Assembly: GCF_000263735.1 (NCBI RefSeq)
Contig: NC_017946.1
Coordinates: 62,001-126,000 of the forward strand
DNA from: Pyrococcus sp. ST04
GTDB taxonomy: Archaea > Methanobacteriota_B > Thermococci > Thermococcales > Thermococcaceae
DNA length: 64,000 nucleotides
Reading direction: 5' to 3'
Positions within the stretch are counted from its first letter, which is position 1, and every line of letters begins with the position of its first letter. The position numbers were made by a program, and so were the translations under genes. The notes below the pieces were generated by a model, which worked only from the letters and a program-made list of their open reading frames with translations, had not been told where the DNA came from and made no database searches. Shown in pieces: positions 1-10,195 of this stretch.

Positions 1-2046
1 ATTCTAGTTATGGCTTACCTCCTGTACCCGATGAGAAAAAAGAAAGAGTATTTCGAAAAAATACACCCTATAGACTACTTGTTCCTCGGGTTAAGTTTAC
101 TCACAATGGGATATCTGTTTTATAGATACCCAGAATATGCCCAAACTGCAACAACATATGGGAGGGACATTATATTTGCATTAATCGCAATTATCGTAGT
201 CCTCGAGGCTACTAGAAGAGTAATAGGATGGGTGCTCCCTCTAATAGTTAGTATATTCCTCCTCTATGCCCTGCACAATATAGGATTCAATTTGAAAGTT
301 TTCACTGAGCACATGTACCTTGCAAGTGAGGGAATTTTTGCAACCCCCTTATATGTTATGACAATTTACGTCTTTGCATTCATCTTTTTCGGAGCGTTCC
401 TTCTCAAAATTGGAATTAGCGACTATATAACAGAGTTCATGATAAGTGTATTTGGATCAAGACCTGGAGGGCCTGCAAAGGCAGCGGTCATAGCTAGCGG
501 GTTAATGGGAACCGTAAGCGGTTCAAGCGTTGCCAATGTCTTAACAACCGGTACATTTACAATACCATTAATGAAAAAGGCTGGGTATCCGCCAGAAATT
601 GCTGGGGCTGTAGAACCCGTTGCATCTACGGGAGGACAGTTAATGCCTCCAATAATGGGAGCGGCAGCCTTCATAATGGCGGAGTTTATAGGAGTCCCAT
701 ATAATAAGATAATAATAGCAGCAGTCTTACCAGCACTTGTATATTACTCAGGAGTGTACTTATTCATAGACAGAGAAACGAAAAGGCTCGGTCTAAAAGG
801 GATGCCAAAAGAGGAATTCAAACCAATAAGATACTTTTTAAGGAAAAGTTACATACTCCTTCCAATAGTCGTCATAACGATAGCACTAGTATGGGGTATA
901 CCGGCCCATATCTCCGCGATATCCTCATTAGGGGTAGCTATATGGGTCGCCTGGATCTCAAAAGACAATATACAGGGAAACGAACTGCTATACGTTGCAA
1001 GTGTGATTGCAGGAACAATAGTTATGTTTTCTGGAAGAGGATATCAATTATTAGTCCTCTTGTCCATAATGTTAATTGTATTAGCAATACAAGGGAAATA
1101 CGCAAAATTCAACGAGAAATTATACATAACACTTCTATTTTATGGGTTCATTGTTTTAAACCAAATTGTTGGGATGAATAAAGAGAACCTCTTGTTCTTA
1201 ACGGGAATATTTGGAATAGTGTTCTCCCTAATAGTGGGCCTGCTCTCAAAAACAGAAGACGGAAAGATAATGTTGTCCGCCACATACACATCTATGATAG
1301 AAGCCGGTAAAACGAGTGTGGCAGTAATGCTGGCAGCAGCAAGTGCAGGTTTAATTCAAGGATCTTTAACAATCACAGGATTAGCGAATTCCCTCGGATA
1401 CAAACTAGCATCTTTAACTGGGGGCAATCTATGGCTTCTCCTCATATTCACCATGGTATTCAGCCTTATACTTGGAATGGGAGTTCCTACAACGGCAAAC
1501 TATATCATAACTTCACTAGTCATGGCACCCGCAATTTTTAATGTAGTTCATTCCCTACCCCCATATAATGAGCCAGTTCCAGGATTTTCAACCCCAATAG
1601 CTATGTTAGCAGCCCACTTCTTTGTATTCTACTTTGGAATTCTCGCAGATGTAACACCACCAGTAGCACTTGCAAGCTATGCAGGCTCCACACTAGCCGG
1701 AGGAGACTTCTGGAAAACCGCTATGAACGCAGTAAAATATGCTCTAGCCGGATATTTAGGCCCGTATATATACTTCACACATCCCCAAATGTTCCTAATC
1801 ACAGTCAAACATTGGACCCTTACCACGGCCCTCCAGGTTATATACTACTTTGCAGGGACAATACTCTTAATGTACATGCTATCCATAGCAATCACCGGCT
1901 GGTACAACGGCCGCCTCAAAATGCCATGGAGGATCCTTATGATCGCAGTTGCCCTAGCCTCCACAACACTTCACTACTTACCAATCCTCCTCTCCCTAAT
2001 GATAATAATGGTGACCAAGCTGTTCTGGAAGAAACTTACCGAATGA
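1..2046 (+). CDS. TRAP transporter fused permease (4TM/12TM type), 5' end cut by window
   Basis: Membrane permease of a tripartite ATP-independent periplasmic (TRAP) transporter, which takes up organic acids or similar solutes using an ion gradient and an extracellular binding protein. The product is hydrophobic throughout and has the DctM-type signature around SGSSVANVLTTGTFTIP (about residue 170) and a second conserved half near LGMGVPTTANYII. The reading frame is open to base 1 (codons att cta gtt precede the first ATG at 10), and that ATG has no ribosome binding site, so the true start lies upstream. The binding-protein gene is not in the window. Substrate cannot be told from the sequence. 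Confidence 0.88.
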   Translation: MLVMAYLLYPMRKKKEYFEKIHPIDYLFLGLSLLTMGYLFYRYPEYAQTATTYGRDIIFALIAIIVVLEATRRVIGWVLPLIVSIFLLYALHNIGFNLKVFTEHMYLASEGIFATPLYVMTIYVFAFIFFGAFLLKIGISDYITEFMISVFGSRPGGPAKAAVIASGLMGTVSGSSVANVLTTGTFTIPLMKKAGYPPEIAGAVEPVASTGGQLMPPIMGAAAFIMAEFIGVPYNKIIIAAVLPALVYYSGVYLFIDRETKRLGLKGMPKEEFKPIRYFLRKSYILLPIVVITIALVWGIPAHISAISSLGVAIWVAWISKDNIQGNELLYVASVIAGTIVMFSGRGYQLLVLLSIMLIVLAIQGKYAKFNEKLYITLLFYGFIVLNQIVGMNKENLLFLTGIFGIVFSLIVGLLSKTEDGKIMLSATYTSMIEAGKTSVAVMLAAASAGLIQGSLTITGLANSLGYKLASLTGGNLWLLLIFTMVFSLILGMGVPTTANYIITSLVMAPAIFNVVHSLPPYNEPVPGFSTPIAMLAAHFFVFYFGILADVTPPVALASYAGSTLAGGDFWKTAMNAVKYALAGYLGPYIYFTHPQMFLITVKHWTLTTALQVIYYFAGTILLMYMLSIAITGWYNGRLKMPWRILMIAVALASTTLHYLPILLSLMIIMVTKLFWKKLTE

Positions 2047-2090
2047 GTGGGATTAGTTTTATAATCTCCCCCTTTATTCTTTATTTCAGA

Positions 2091-2789
2091 ATGCCAAGGG
2101 AGAAGGTTGTTAGAGTTTGGGACGAGAGGGAAGTAGTTTACACTCCAAAAAGGTGGAGGATTCTTTGGGAGAAAAGAGAAAAGGCCCTAAAAATTATGGA
2201 GCTCCTCAAAGAGTTTGACCCTCACGTTTATGGGAGCGTGGCCAGGGGGGACGTGAGGAAAGACAGCGACATCGACATAGTTATTCCATACAGGGTTCCA
2301 AGCTATCTTATAGAGCTCGCGTTAGGGGATCTAATTCAGAGAAGGAGAATAGTTATGGCAACTCCCTGGCACCTAATAAAGGGTCACATAGAAATAGACG
2401 AAGAAACAACAGTAACATTCTTCCTTGTCGATCCTACAGATAGAGAGCTTGAATTCTATAAGTGGGGAGGAATGCTTGACCTCTGGGGAGTTAAAACTAA
2501 GCAGAGAGTCCCAGGGGTGAATAAAAAGCTGATACTTATTATCCCAACGGAAAAAGGCCACATTGAAAGGGAAGTTGTTGGGAGAGAACCTGAAGTTGCA
2601 AAGATTCTGGGAGTCAGCATAGACATAGTTGAAGAGAGGGTTAAAGTCCTTACTAGGAGGGATAGAATAGGGAGAACGGGAATATACCTTGATGAAGAAG
2701 TTCCAGACTGGAAGAGCTTTGAAGAATTTCTGAAAGAAATTGCCGACAGAGATCCCAACATAAGGAGGAGAGTTAGGGAGAGCCTATGA
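2091..2789 (+). CDS. predicted nucleotidyltransferase (pol beta fold)
   Basis: A 232-residue protein with the minimal nucleotidyltransferase signature: GS at residues 48-49 (YGSVARGD) followed by the metal-binding pair D60 and D62 (DSDIDI). It resembles the archaeal predicted nucleotidyltransferases of COG1665. The second half is charged and has no domain I can name. I chose ATG 2091 because a TATA-like TTTTATAA lies at 2057-2064, about 30 bases upstream, and there is no ribosome binding site, which fits a leaderless mRNA. Longer readings from 1812 would run inside the TRAP permease gene. The nucleotide acceptor is unknown. Confidence 0.75.
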   Translation: MPREKVVRVWDEREVVYTPKRWRILWEKREKALKIMELLKEFDPHVYGSVARGDVRKDSDIDIVIPYRVPSYLIELALGDLIQRRRIVMATPWHLIKGHIEIDEETTVTFFLVDPTDRELEFYKWGGMLDLWGVKTKQRVPGVNKKLILIIPTEKGHIEREVVGREPEVAKILGVSIDIVEERVKVLTRRDRIGRTGIYLDEEVPDWKSFEEFLKEIADRDPNIRRRVRESL

Positions 2790-2828
2790 AAAAGTTTATA
2801 ATTTGGTTAAAAGTCAATCTCACCCGAC

Positions 2829-2906
2829 GGGGCCGTAGGGTAGCTTGGCCTATCCTGCGGGCTTCGGGAGCCCGTGACCCGGGTTCAAATCCCGGCGGCC
2901 CCACCA
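2829..2906 (+). tRNA. tRNA-Pro (anticodon CGG)
   Basis: A complete cloverleaf can be drawn. The acceptor stem pairs GGGGCCG with CGGCCCC, the anticodon stem CGGGC/GCCCG encloses the 7-base loop TTCGGGA with anticodon CGG, and the T arm contains GGTTCAAAT. A73 is followed by an encoded CCA at 2904-2906. A TATA-like TTTATAAT at 2795-2802 lies about 30 bases upstream. No intron is seen. Confidence 0.95.
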
Positions 2907-2980
2907 TCAGAACACTTCTTAAGAATTTGGGTTGAAATTTTATATAAAGAATCTTCTAACCAACTAGAGCGGTGATGCTC

Positions 2981-3601
2981 ATGGGGTACAAGATCAAAGA
3001 TGAATGGGGAGAGTTTTTGGTCAAGCTCGCAAGGAAGGCGATAGAAGAGTACCTCAGAACTGGGAGAGAAATTGAACCACCTCACAACACGCCACCAGAG
3101 TTGTGGGAAAAAATGGGAGTTTTCGTGACCCTGAATAGGCACAACGTACCTCCTCAGGCAGCATTGAGAGGGTGTATAGGATTTCCCCTACCAATATATC
3201 CCTTAGTCAAGGCCACGATAAAAGCCGCAATATACGCGGCAGTTGATGACCCAAGATTTCCTCCAGTACAACCCGAAGAAATGGACAACTTAACCGTTGA
3301 GGTTAGCATCTTAACCCCACCAGAACTCATAGAAGGGCCGCCCGAGGAAAGGCCCAAAAAAATAAAGGTTGGAAGGGATGGATTGATAGTAGAAAAAGGG
3401 ATATATTCAGGGCTATTACTACCCCAAGTTCCCGTAGAATGGGGATGGGACGAGGAGGAGTTTTTAGCGGAGACATGCTGGAAGGCAGGACTTCCTCCAG
3501 ACTGCTGGTTGGACGAGGATACAAAAGTTTACAAGTTTACTGCCGAAATATTTGAGGAAGAATATCCAAGAGGACCCGTGAAGAGGAAACCGCTCGTCTA
3601 A
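2981..3601 (+). CDS. AMMECR1 domain protein (PH0010-like)
   Basis: A 206-residue AMMECR1-family protein, found in archaea and eukaryotes and of unsettled biochemical function. The family hallmark is visible: RGCIGFPLPIYP around residue 62, then DPRFPPVQPEEM, VSILTPPELI and WDEEEFLAETCWKAGLP. From memory it closely matches P. horikoshii PH0010, whose structure is known. ATG 2981 is chosen because GGTGAT at 2971-2976 is well placed as a ribosome binding site; an earlier in-frame GTG at 2972 overlaps that site. A TATA-like element lies near 2938-2949. The gene ends 4 bases into the convergent nadC. Confidence 0.9.
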   Translation: MGYKIKDEWGEFLVKLARKAIEEYLRTGREIEPPHNTPPELWEKMGVFVTLNRHNVPPQAALRGCIGFPLPIYPLVKATIKAAIYAAVDDPRFPPVQPEEMDNLTVEVSILTPPELIEGPPEERPKKIKVGRDGLIVEKGIYSGLLLPQVPVEWGWDEEEFLAETCWKAGLPPDCWLDEDTKVYKFTAEIFEEEYPRGPVKRKPLV

Positions 3602-4437
3602 TCTTCCAACCTCTCCACTATCTCTAAGCTGACATCAAAGTTTTTAACCGAATGGGTCAGGTATCCGAGGCTTATAACATCTATATCCAATCTCGCATAT
3701 TCCTCAATGTTTTCGGGAGTTATTCCCCCAGATACCTCGATCTTAACTTTATCCCTCAAGCCAAGATCTCTAAGCTTCTTCAATGTTAATTCGATCTCCT
3801 CGGGTTTCATGTTATCGAGCATAACTATATCCGCCCCAGACTTTGCCGCTTTTATTGCATCTTCAACTGTTTCCACTTCAACTTCAACAACTTTGTAAAC
3901 GCTGAACTCCTTCGCTTTCTTTACGGCCTCCTCCAAAGGAACTAATGCCAAATGATTGTCTTTTATTAGGATTGCATCGCTTAGAGAAAACCTGTGGGGC
4001 TCACCCCCACCTATCAATATTGCCCTTTTGTCAATTAACCTCAGAAGGCTCTTTCTTGTGCCGGCAACCTTAACTTTAGGATTAACTTTCCTTACCCTCT
4101 CAACGAGCTTCCTAACTTCAGTTGCAATCCCACTCATTCTTCCCATTATGTTAAGTGCTGTCCTTTCAACAAGGAGAATTGCTCTTGCATTTCCCTTGAG
4201 TTCAAGCACGATTTCTCCCCTTTTAACACTCTCCCCATCACTCTTCCTCAAGGTAACCTCAACGCCAAAGTGTTCAAAAAGAGCCTTCGCCTCTTCAACT
4301 CCCGCTATTATGCCGTCCTGCTTTGCTATTATAACGGCCCTCGCCTTCATATCTTTGGGAATTATGGCCTCGCTGGTTACATCACCATAAGGAGCATCCT
4401 CCTCAATGAACCTCAAAAGGTAGCGAAGGGGAACCAT
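3598..4437 (-). CDS. nadC: nicotinate-nucleotide pyrophosphorylase (quinolinate phosphoribosyltransferase)
   Basis: Converts quinolinate and PRPP to nicotinate mononucleotide, CO2 and pyrophosphate, the third step of de novo NAD synthesis. The 279-residue length is usual for NadC. Characteristic stretches include DVTSEAIIP near the start, ERTALNIMGRMSGIAT, VAGTRKS, the GGGEPHRFSLSDAILIKDNH segment in the middle, and the C-terminal VSGGITPENIEEYA phosphate-binding loop. It is the last gene of the nadB-nadA-nadC operon, starting 10 bases after nadA with a GAGGGATG ribosome binding site. Confidence 0.95.
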   Translation of the reverse strand: MVPLRYLLRFIEEDAPYGDVTSEAIIPKDMKARAVIIAKQDGIIAGVEEAKALFEHFGVEVTLRKSDGESVKRGEIVLELKGNARAILLVERTALNIMGRMSGIATEVRKLVERVRKVNPKVKVAGTRKSLLRLIDKRAILIGGGEPHRFSLSDAILIKDNHLALVPLEEAVKKAKEFSVYKVVEVEVETVEDAIKAAKSGADIVMLDNMKPEEIELTLKKLRDLGLRDKVKIEVSGGITPENIEEYARLDIDVISLGYLTHSVKNFDVSLEIVERLED

Positions 4438-4447
4438 AGAACATCCC

Positions 4448-5356
4448 TCAGCTCATTTCTAGCATTCTCTCTATTGCTCTCCTAGCCTTCTCCGCAATAT
4501 CCTCAGGAACTGTAACTTCAAACTTCATATCCCTCAGTGACTCGTAAACGTGTCTTAATGTTATAGCCTTCATTCCAACGCACACAGCATCCGCCCTCGC
4601 CGGATAAAACTTCTTCTCCGGATAAAGCTTCTTGAGCCTATATACCATCTCCCTCTCAGTAAAAACCACCCACTCATCCCATTCACACGCTCTCTTTATC
4701 ATTCCTCCAGTAGAGACTATTATGTCAGCTTTTTCTTGAACTTCTGGAATGCACTCGGGATGAACCATTAACTTTGCATTTGGATGAAGCCTCTTAGCCC
4801 TCTCCACATCCCTAAGTGTGAACTTCTGGTGAACATAACAGTGGCCATTAGGAGGGACTGGAATAACTTTCTTCCCAGTTACCTTCGCAACGTAGTGGGC
4901 CAAATTCTTATCGGGGCCAAATATGACGACATCTGAATCCAACTTGCTAACGATGTCAACGGCGTTAGCCGAGGTTACGGTGACATCTGCGTATGCTTTA
5001 GTTTCAGCCGTGCTATTAACGTAAAGTACAACCGGAGCGTTTGGATACTTTTTCTTAGCCTCAAGAATATGTCTAACCTTAACCATGTTGGCCATCGCAC
5101 ACGTAGCCTTCCTTGTAGGAATGAGGACGGTCTTGTCCGGATTAAGGATCTTTGCAGTTTCAGCCATGAAGTCAACACCGGCAAAAACTATAACCTCTGC
5201 ATCAACTTTCGTTGCCTTCCTCGCTAACTCAAGGCTATCCCCAACAAAATCCGCAACATCCTGCACTTCTGGCAGCTGATAATTGTGGGCGAGAATTACG
5301 GCATTCCTCTCTTTCTTAAGCCTTTTCACTTCTTCCATAAGCTCCTCAAGCCTCAT
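4448..5356 (-). CDS. nadA: quinolinate synthase
   Basis: Condenses iminoaspartate (from NadB) with dihydroxyacetone phosphate to give quinolinate, using a [4Fe-4S] cluster. The 302-residue protein has the NadA hallmarks [41 protein letters not shown], a central HPECIPEVQ and a C-terminal CVGMK. Cysteines in the CAMAN, PEC and CVGM segments are the likely cluster ligands. I start at ATG 5356 because AGGTGA sits just upstream; an in-frame ATG 24 bases earlier lies upstream of that site. It is the middle gene of the nad operon. Confidence 0.95.
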   Translation of the reverse strand: MRLEELMEEVKRLKKERNAVILAHNYQLPEVQDVADFVGDSLELARKATKVDAEVIVFAGVDFMAETAKILNPDKTVLIPTRKATCAMANMVKVRHILEAKKKYPNAPVVLYVNSTAETKAYADVTVTSANAVDIVSKLDSDVVIFGPDKNLAHYVAKVTGKKVIPVPPNGHCYVHQKFTLRDVERAKRLHPNAKLMVHPECIPEVQEKADIIVSTGGMIKRACEWDEWVVFTEREMVYRLKKLYPEKKFYPARADAVCVGMKAITLRHVYESLRDMKFEVTVPEDIAEKARRAIERMLEMS

Positions 5357-5423
5357 CAACTCACCTGAAGATATTGTCATTAATTTACATTAAAACCTTG
5401 TTGGACATATATGACCAAGAACC

Positions 5424-6815
5424 TCAAAGCAGGCAAGTACCAAGGAAGAAGCTTGGCCTTCTAAACTCTTCCCTGGTATATGGGAAGTCCTCTCTATAAT
5501 GAGCTCCCCTACTTTCCTCCCTTTTAAGAGCACATTCAAGAACGGCCCTTGCCAGAAGTTTTAACCTTGGATCAGCTTCTATGCTCTCAAGTTTTCTCAG
5601 TCCTTCTTTTAGAGATGTAGCACTTCTAACGATGCCAGCATGGTTCCACATCAAAGTCCTCAGCCCCTCAACATCTCCAAGCTCATATCCAGAATAGGGA
5701 GCATCATTAACTTCCCTACTCGGTTTCTCCCTTAGGATTGTCCTACTGACCTCAAGTCCAGAAACAATACATTCGAGGAGGGAATTACTAGCCAGCCTGT
5801 TGGCTCCATGGAAACCATTGCTCGCAGCTTCACCTACCGCATACAGACCCTTTACCCTGGTCCTATAGAAGTAATCAACACTTATTCCCCCTATTGTGTA
5901 GTGAGCTACGGGGGTAACTGGAATTGGGTCTTTATATGGATCTATCCCCTCCTTTCGCAGGAACGAGTATATATAGGGAAACCTAGACTTGAAGTCCTCT
6001 ATTGATCTTGCATCGAGGAATATTCCCTTTCCCTCAAGCATTTTCAGGTAGATCGCTCTAGCAACTACATCCCTGGTCTCAAGCTCATTAACAAACCTTT
6101 CACCATCCCCGGTTATCAGCTTCGCACCAGCTCCTCTCACGGCCTCACTTATTAGGTACGTTCTCTTGCCAACGAACCCAGTAGGATGAAATTGAACGAA
6201 CTCAATATCCCTCAGAGGAAGTCCCTTCATTGCAACATCCCCAATTAGAAGACCAATATTATTTTGATTTCCAGCGGTGAAGCGATAAAGTCCTGAAAAT
6301 CCCCCAGTAGCTATGACAACAGCATCAAATCTGTTAAGCTCTCCCTCAACAAAAACCCCAGCAAGCTTTTTTCCCTTTATTCCGATCTCCTCAACAAGTT
6401 TTCTCTCAAAATTAACCCCAAGTTCCCTTGCGTGCTTTTCCAAAATTGGGATTATATGTTTCCCGGTCTCACTCCTTATGGTGAATATTCTTGGAAACGA
6501 ATGACCCCCCTCAAGCTCGGTTCCCGTGAAGGTGATTCCCATCCTAAGTAAGAAGTCATAAGCCTCTGAAGCCTTCGATATTACATTCCATACAGCAACA
6601 TCGTCGTTTAGATACTTCCCTCCCCTCAGGGTATCAAGAACATGTGATAGAATTGAGTCCCCCTCTAATACTGGGATCGCTATACCCGCTTGAGCCAGGT
6701 ATGAATTTGACTCCTTGGACTTTGGGCCAAATATCGTGACGTTAACACCTCTCTCTGCCAATGAAATTGCCGATGTCAAGCCGGCAAGGCCCGTTCCTAC
6801 TACAGCGACCTCCAT
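5424..6815 (-). CDS. nadB: L-aspartate oxidase
   Basis: FAD enzyme that oxidises L-aspartate to iminoaspartate, the first step of de novo NAD synthesis. The 463-residue protein opens with the Rossmann FAD-binding motif VVGTGLAGLTSAISLAERG and has the family stretches RDIEFVQFHPTG, YTIGGISVD and GLYAVGEAASNGFHGANRLASNSLLE toward the C terminus. ATG 6815 is favoured over an upstream TTG because GGGAG lies 6 bases before it. It is the first gene of the operon. A TATA-like GCGTATAAGC near 6853-6862 is a likely promoter. Confidence 0.95.
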   Translation of the reverse strand: MEVAVVGTGLAGLTSAISLAERGVNVTIFGPKSKESNSYLAQAGIAIPVLEGDSILSHVLDTLRGGKYLNDDVAVWNVISKASEAYDFLLRMGITFTGTELEGGHSFPRIFTIRSETGKHIIPILEKHARELGVNFERKLVEEIGIKGKKLAGVFVEGELNRFDAVVIATGGFSGLYRFTAGNQNNIGLLIGDVAMKGLPLRDIEFVQFHPTGFVGKRTYLISEAVRGAGAKLITGDGERFVNELETRDVVARAIYLKMLEGKGIFLDARSIEDFKSRFPYIYSFLRKEGIDPYKDPIPVTPVAHYTIGGISVDYFYRTRVKGLYAVGEAASNGFHGANRLASNSLLECIVSGLEVSRTILREKPSREVNDAPYSGYELGDVEGLRTLMWNHAGIVRSATSLKEGLRKLESIEADPRLKLLARAVLECALKREESRGAHYREDFPYTREEFRRPSFFLGTCLL

Positions 6816-6971
6816 TATAGCTCCCAAAAGTTAAAAAATTAGTTAGCTTATACGCTTTTCCCTCTAGCCCAGTGACAACTACTCCAGCAATAATCATTCC
6901 AGATTTTGAATGCCATGAGGGAGAGTGAGTAGAAAAAAGGCTTTAATTGACTTCTATCCTCTCGTCTTCAT

Positions 6972-8381
6972 TTATCCAAGGAATCCCCTCATCTGAGCCA
7001 GCTTCATAACATCCCCTTCTCCCCTAAAGACGAGTTCCGCCTCCTCAACGTATTCCTGAATCTGATCAGGCTTGAATTCCCTCACCCTCTCGGCGAGCTT
7101 CTTTAAACCGACCTCTTCAGCAACTTTGAATGAGAAGAACTTCATAGCAAACTCGAGGTCGTCATAAACGTGAAGGTAATACTCTGACACCCTCTCAAGG
7201 TCTTTATCCGTTACTGAGTTCAAGGCCAGCAACTCCGGTGGGAGACCTATGGAATACAGAGATGCCGTGAACTTAATAGCTCTTGGAAGAGCAAGGCCAT
7301 TAACGTTTCTTGCATAGCCGAACAACCCTATATGTAACTTTCTTCTTCTCCTATCTGGAATCCTTGAAGCTAGTCTCCTAATATGGGGAGCCAAGAGCTT
7401 TATCTGATTCTGATACTCCACTTCGTAGGCAGTTAAGAACTCTGGAATATCAACGGGCGTAGGAGCTCTCCTTTTCGTTGACTTTATCTTATCAACGGCC
7501 TTCACAACATCCCTGGCAGGATAATCAAATTTAAATGAGCTCTGAATTGTATATGTCTGAACGCTGGGATACTCCTCGAGAACAACATCAACATTGTCCG
7601 GCCTCATTCCTCCTCTAAATGGAGGACCCCCAACACCCACTATTGGATATAAGGAGATTGACATCTCCTCTTCAAGCTTTGCCAGCTCGTACAGAGCCTT
7701 TTTGACATAAGTTACAGCCGTTATGAGACCATAATTCATCGCGGGATCACTTCTGGCAAAGAAAACCCTCTGATGCTCAAAATCCTTATCTTTAAGGAAT
7801 TCCTTCACTATTCTAGATGACTTCAATAGGGCAGATTTTGTTTCAAAAAGAGGAATTATCCTGATTTCCTCAGGGTAGAATTCTCCTATCCACTCACCAA
7901 CCGTAACATCGTGTATTACCTCGCTACTTATCCCAACTATCTTTTTGTAAAGCTGGTACACCCTTTCAAGCTCAGCAGAGCTCGTCGTCATTGGAAGGAT
8001 AACTTCGAATATCGGGGCTATTGAGTCATTGTAAAATATTCGAGCATAGTCAGCAGCCCTCGTTATACCCTGAAGCGTCTCAAGAAGTAATTTAGCCTCA
8101 GCCTTCTCAACCGAGGGGTTCGGAACTCTTGGGGTTAGCCTTAAGTCTTTGCCTAGGATTTTCTTCTTGAAAAACATTGGATAACGCTCAAGCAACTTCT
8201 TAACAACGAATTCATCGACTTCTTTTCCTTCAAAGTCCCACATCTGCTCATCGGCACCAAGAACACTATAAGCATAAAAAGCCTCTGTTATTTCATCCTC
8301 TCCCCCAAGTACTGGAGAGTGAGAAAAGAAGGGTATTGAATAATTGTCTGGATGCTGAGTACTCATAACCCTCGGTATCAC
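6972..8381 (-). CDS. ppcA: phosphoenolpyruvate carboxylase, archaeal type
   Basis: Carboxylates PEP to oxaloacetate, replenishing C4 acids. It is the short archaeal-type enzyme, 469 residues rather than about 900 in the bacterial/plant family. It begins with the archaeal signature IPRVMSTQHPDN and contains RVFFARSDPAMNYG, a glycine-rich GGPPFRGG near residue 265 and LHIGLFGYARNV. I chose GTG 8381: a GGGTGG ribosome binding site precedes it by 5 bases, and homologs start at this Met-Ile-Pro-Arg. A GTG three codons upstream overlaps that site. Oxaloacetate can be aminated to aspartate, the substrate of the adjacent NadB, but that link is my inference. Confidence 0.93.
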   Translation of the reverse strand: MIPRVMSTQHPDNYSIPFFSHSPVLGGEDEITEAFYAYSVLGADEQMWDFEGKEVDEFVVKKLLERYPMFFKKKILGKDLRLTPRVPNPSVEKAEAKLLLETLQGITRAADYARIFYNDSIAPIFEVILPMTTSSAELERVYQLYKKIVGISSEVIHDVTVGEWIGEFYPEEIRIIPLFETKSALLKSSRIVKEFLKDKDFEHQRVFFARSDPAMNYGLITAVTYVKKALYELAKLEEEMSISLYPIVGVGGPPFRGGMRPDNVDVVLEEYPSVQTYTIQSSFKFDYPARDVVKAVDKIKSTKRRAPTPVDIPEFLTAYEVEYQNQIKLLAPHIRRLASRIPDRRRRKLHIGLFGYARNVNGLALPRAIKFTASLYSIGLPPELLALNSVTDKDLERVSEYYLHVYDDLEFAMKFFSFKVAEEVGLKKLAERVREFKPDQIQEYVEEAELVFRGEGDVMKLAQMRGFLG

Positions 8382-8551
8382 TATGCCCACCCAATTGGCA
8401 AGGAATATGTCACTTTAAAGATTATCGGGAGATTTTATGAACAAATGACAACATTATAAAGGATTCATCAAAACTCAATATTGTTAGAAACAGCATAGAA
8501 CAGTACTAACAACTAGAAAACATCAGAAGAAGAAAGAATAGTTAAAAGGCT

Positions 8552-10195
8552 TCAGAATTCAGTATCGGTCTCTGGGCCTGAGCTCTCTCCCTTCTCTCCT
8601 TCCTTCTCCTTCTCGAGTTTCTGGGCTGCAATGACGTCGTCGATTCTGAGTATCATTATTGCTGCCTCGCTTGCACTCTTGATTGCCTGCTTCTTGACCC
8701 TTACTGGCTCGATGACTCCTCTCTCCATCATGTCAGCTGGCTCGCCCTCGTAGACGTCAATTCCGATTGTTGGTCCCTTCTCCTTGTGGGCGGCGGTGAC
8801 CTTCACTAGAGTCTCGATTGGATCAAGACCTGCGTTCTCTGCGAGTGTCCTTGGTATGACCTTGAGAGCGTCTGCGAAGGCCTCAATAGCGAGCTGCTCC
8901 TTACCTCCGACTTCCTTGGCGTACTCGTCAAGCCTGATGCTGAGCTCGATCTCTGCAGCTCCACCACCGGCTATTATCTTTCCGTCCTCGAGGATGTCCT
9001 TGACGACCTTAACTGCATCTTCGAGGGCCCTCTCGACCTCGTCAACTACGTGCTCGGTTCCACCCCTGATGAGTATTGTTACTGCCTTGGGGTTCTTGCA
9101 GCCCTCGACGAATATCATGTTCTCTCCAGCAACCTTCCTCTCCTCGACAAGCTCGGCCTCACCGAGGTCCTCGGGCGTGAGATCTCTTATGTTGGTGACG
9201 ATCTTAGCACCTGTGGCCTTGGCGAGCTTCTCCATGTCGCTCTTCTTGACTCTCCTAACTGCAAGGATTCCGTACTTGGCCAGGTAGTGCTGTGCGAGGT
9301 CATCAATTCCCTTCTGGACGAACACTACGTTTGCACCGACTTCCTTGATCTTGTCGACCATCTCCTTGAGCATCCTCTCCTCCTGCTCGAGGAAGGCCTG
9401 GAGCTGCTCTGGGCTTGTAATCCTGATCTCTGCATCAGTCTCGGTCTCCTTAACCTCGAGAGCGTCATTTATGAGGGCAATCTTAGCCTTCTCAACTCTC
9501 TTTGGCATTCCTGGGTGAACAACTTCCTTGTCAATGACGACACCCCTGATGAGCTTGGTGTCGCTTACTGCTCCACCTTCCTTCTTCTCGAACTTGATGT
9601 TGTCAATATCAACCTTGTACTTTCCGTCCTTCTCCTCTGCAACGAGCTTAACTGCCTCAACTGCAAGCTTAGCTAGGTACTCCCTCTCCTCCTCTGCAGC
9701 CTTACCAGTTATTGCGGTCATTGCAGCCTTGAGGAGGATCTCTTCGTCATCGGGCTTGACATCCTTGGCTATGCTGTCAAGAATCTCCTGAGCCTTCTGG
9801 GCAGCGAGCATGTAACCCTTAATGATTATGCTTGGGTGGATGTTCTGGTCAAGCAACTCTTCTGCCTTCTTAAGGAGCTCACCAGCAATGACGACTGCCG
9901 TGGTTGTACCGTCACCAGCCTCCTTGTCCTGGGTCTTTGCAACCTCTACCATCATCTTTGCTGCTGGGTGCTGGATGTCCATCTCGTCGAGGATCGTTGC
10001 ACCGTCGTTGGTAATGACGATGTCTCCAAGGCTGTCAACGAGCATCTTGTCCATACCCTTTGGACCAAGGGTAGTTCTAACTGTTTCGGCAATTATTCTA
10101 GCTGCGAGAATGTTCATTCTCTGGGCATCTCTTCCAACATATCTCTGAGTTCCTTCAGGCAGAATTAGTATGGGTTGACCTGCTAACTGGGCCAT
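8552..10195 (-). CDS. thsA: thermosome subunit (group II chaperonin)
   Basis: ATP-driven double-ring chaperonin subunit that refolds proteins in the cytosol. The 547 residues match the family. Visible features are [15 protein letters not shown] and the ATP-site GDGTTT early, VTNDGATIL, the central apical-domain region, and [10 protein letters not shown] in the returning equatorial domain. The C terminus is acidic and ends in TDTEF instead of the Gly-Gly-Met tail common in group II chaperonins. Codon choice is strongly biased, with many gtc, ctc and gag codons, as expected of a highly expressed gene. The ATG follows a strong GGGAGGTG site. Confidence 0.97.
   Translation of the reverse strand: MAQLAGQPILILPEGTQRYVGRDAQRMNILAARIIAETVRTTLGPKGMDKMLVDSLGDIVITNDGATILDEMDIQHPAAKMMVEVAKTQDKEAGDGTTTAVVIAGELLKKAEELLDQNIHPSIIIKGYMLAAQKAQEILDSIAKDVKPDDEEILLKAAMTAITGKAAEEEREYLAKLAVEAVKLVAEEKDGKYKVDIDNIKFEKKEGGAVSDTKLIRGVVIDKEVVHPGMPKRVEKAKIALINDALEVKETETDAEIRITSPEQLQAFLEQEERMLKEMVDKIKEVGANVVFVQKGIDDLAQHYLAKYGILAVRRVKKSDMEKLAKATGAKIVTNIRDLTPEDLGEAELVEERKVAGENMIFVEGCKNPKAVTILIRGGTEHVVDEVERALEDAVKVVKDILEDGKIIAGGGAAEIELSIRLDEYAKEVGGKEQLAIEAFADALKVIPRTLAENAGLDPIETLVKVTAAHKEKGPTIGIDVYEGEPADMMERGVIEPVRVKKQAIKSASEAAIMILRIDDVIAAQKLEKEKEGEKGESSGPETDTEF

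Noticed and set aside
10-2046. ATG at base 10 as true start of the TRAP permease
   Set aside because: The frame is open to base 1, there is no ribosome binding site, and the protein appears to lack its N-terminal part.
8461-8551. Inverted repeat TTGTTAG/CTAACAA between thermosome and ppcA
   Set aside because: Seven-base arms with a long AT-rich spacer are expected by chance in this composition, and no promoter feature lines up with it.
9050-9676. 208-residue open frame opposite the thermosome gene
   Set aside because: It is the reverse shadow of a strongly codon-biased gene; its composition is Leu-rich and it has no ribosome binding site.
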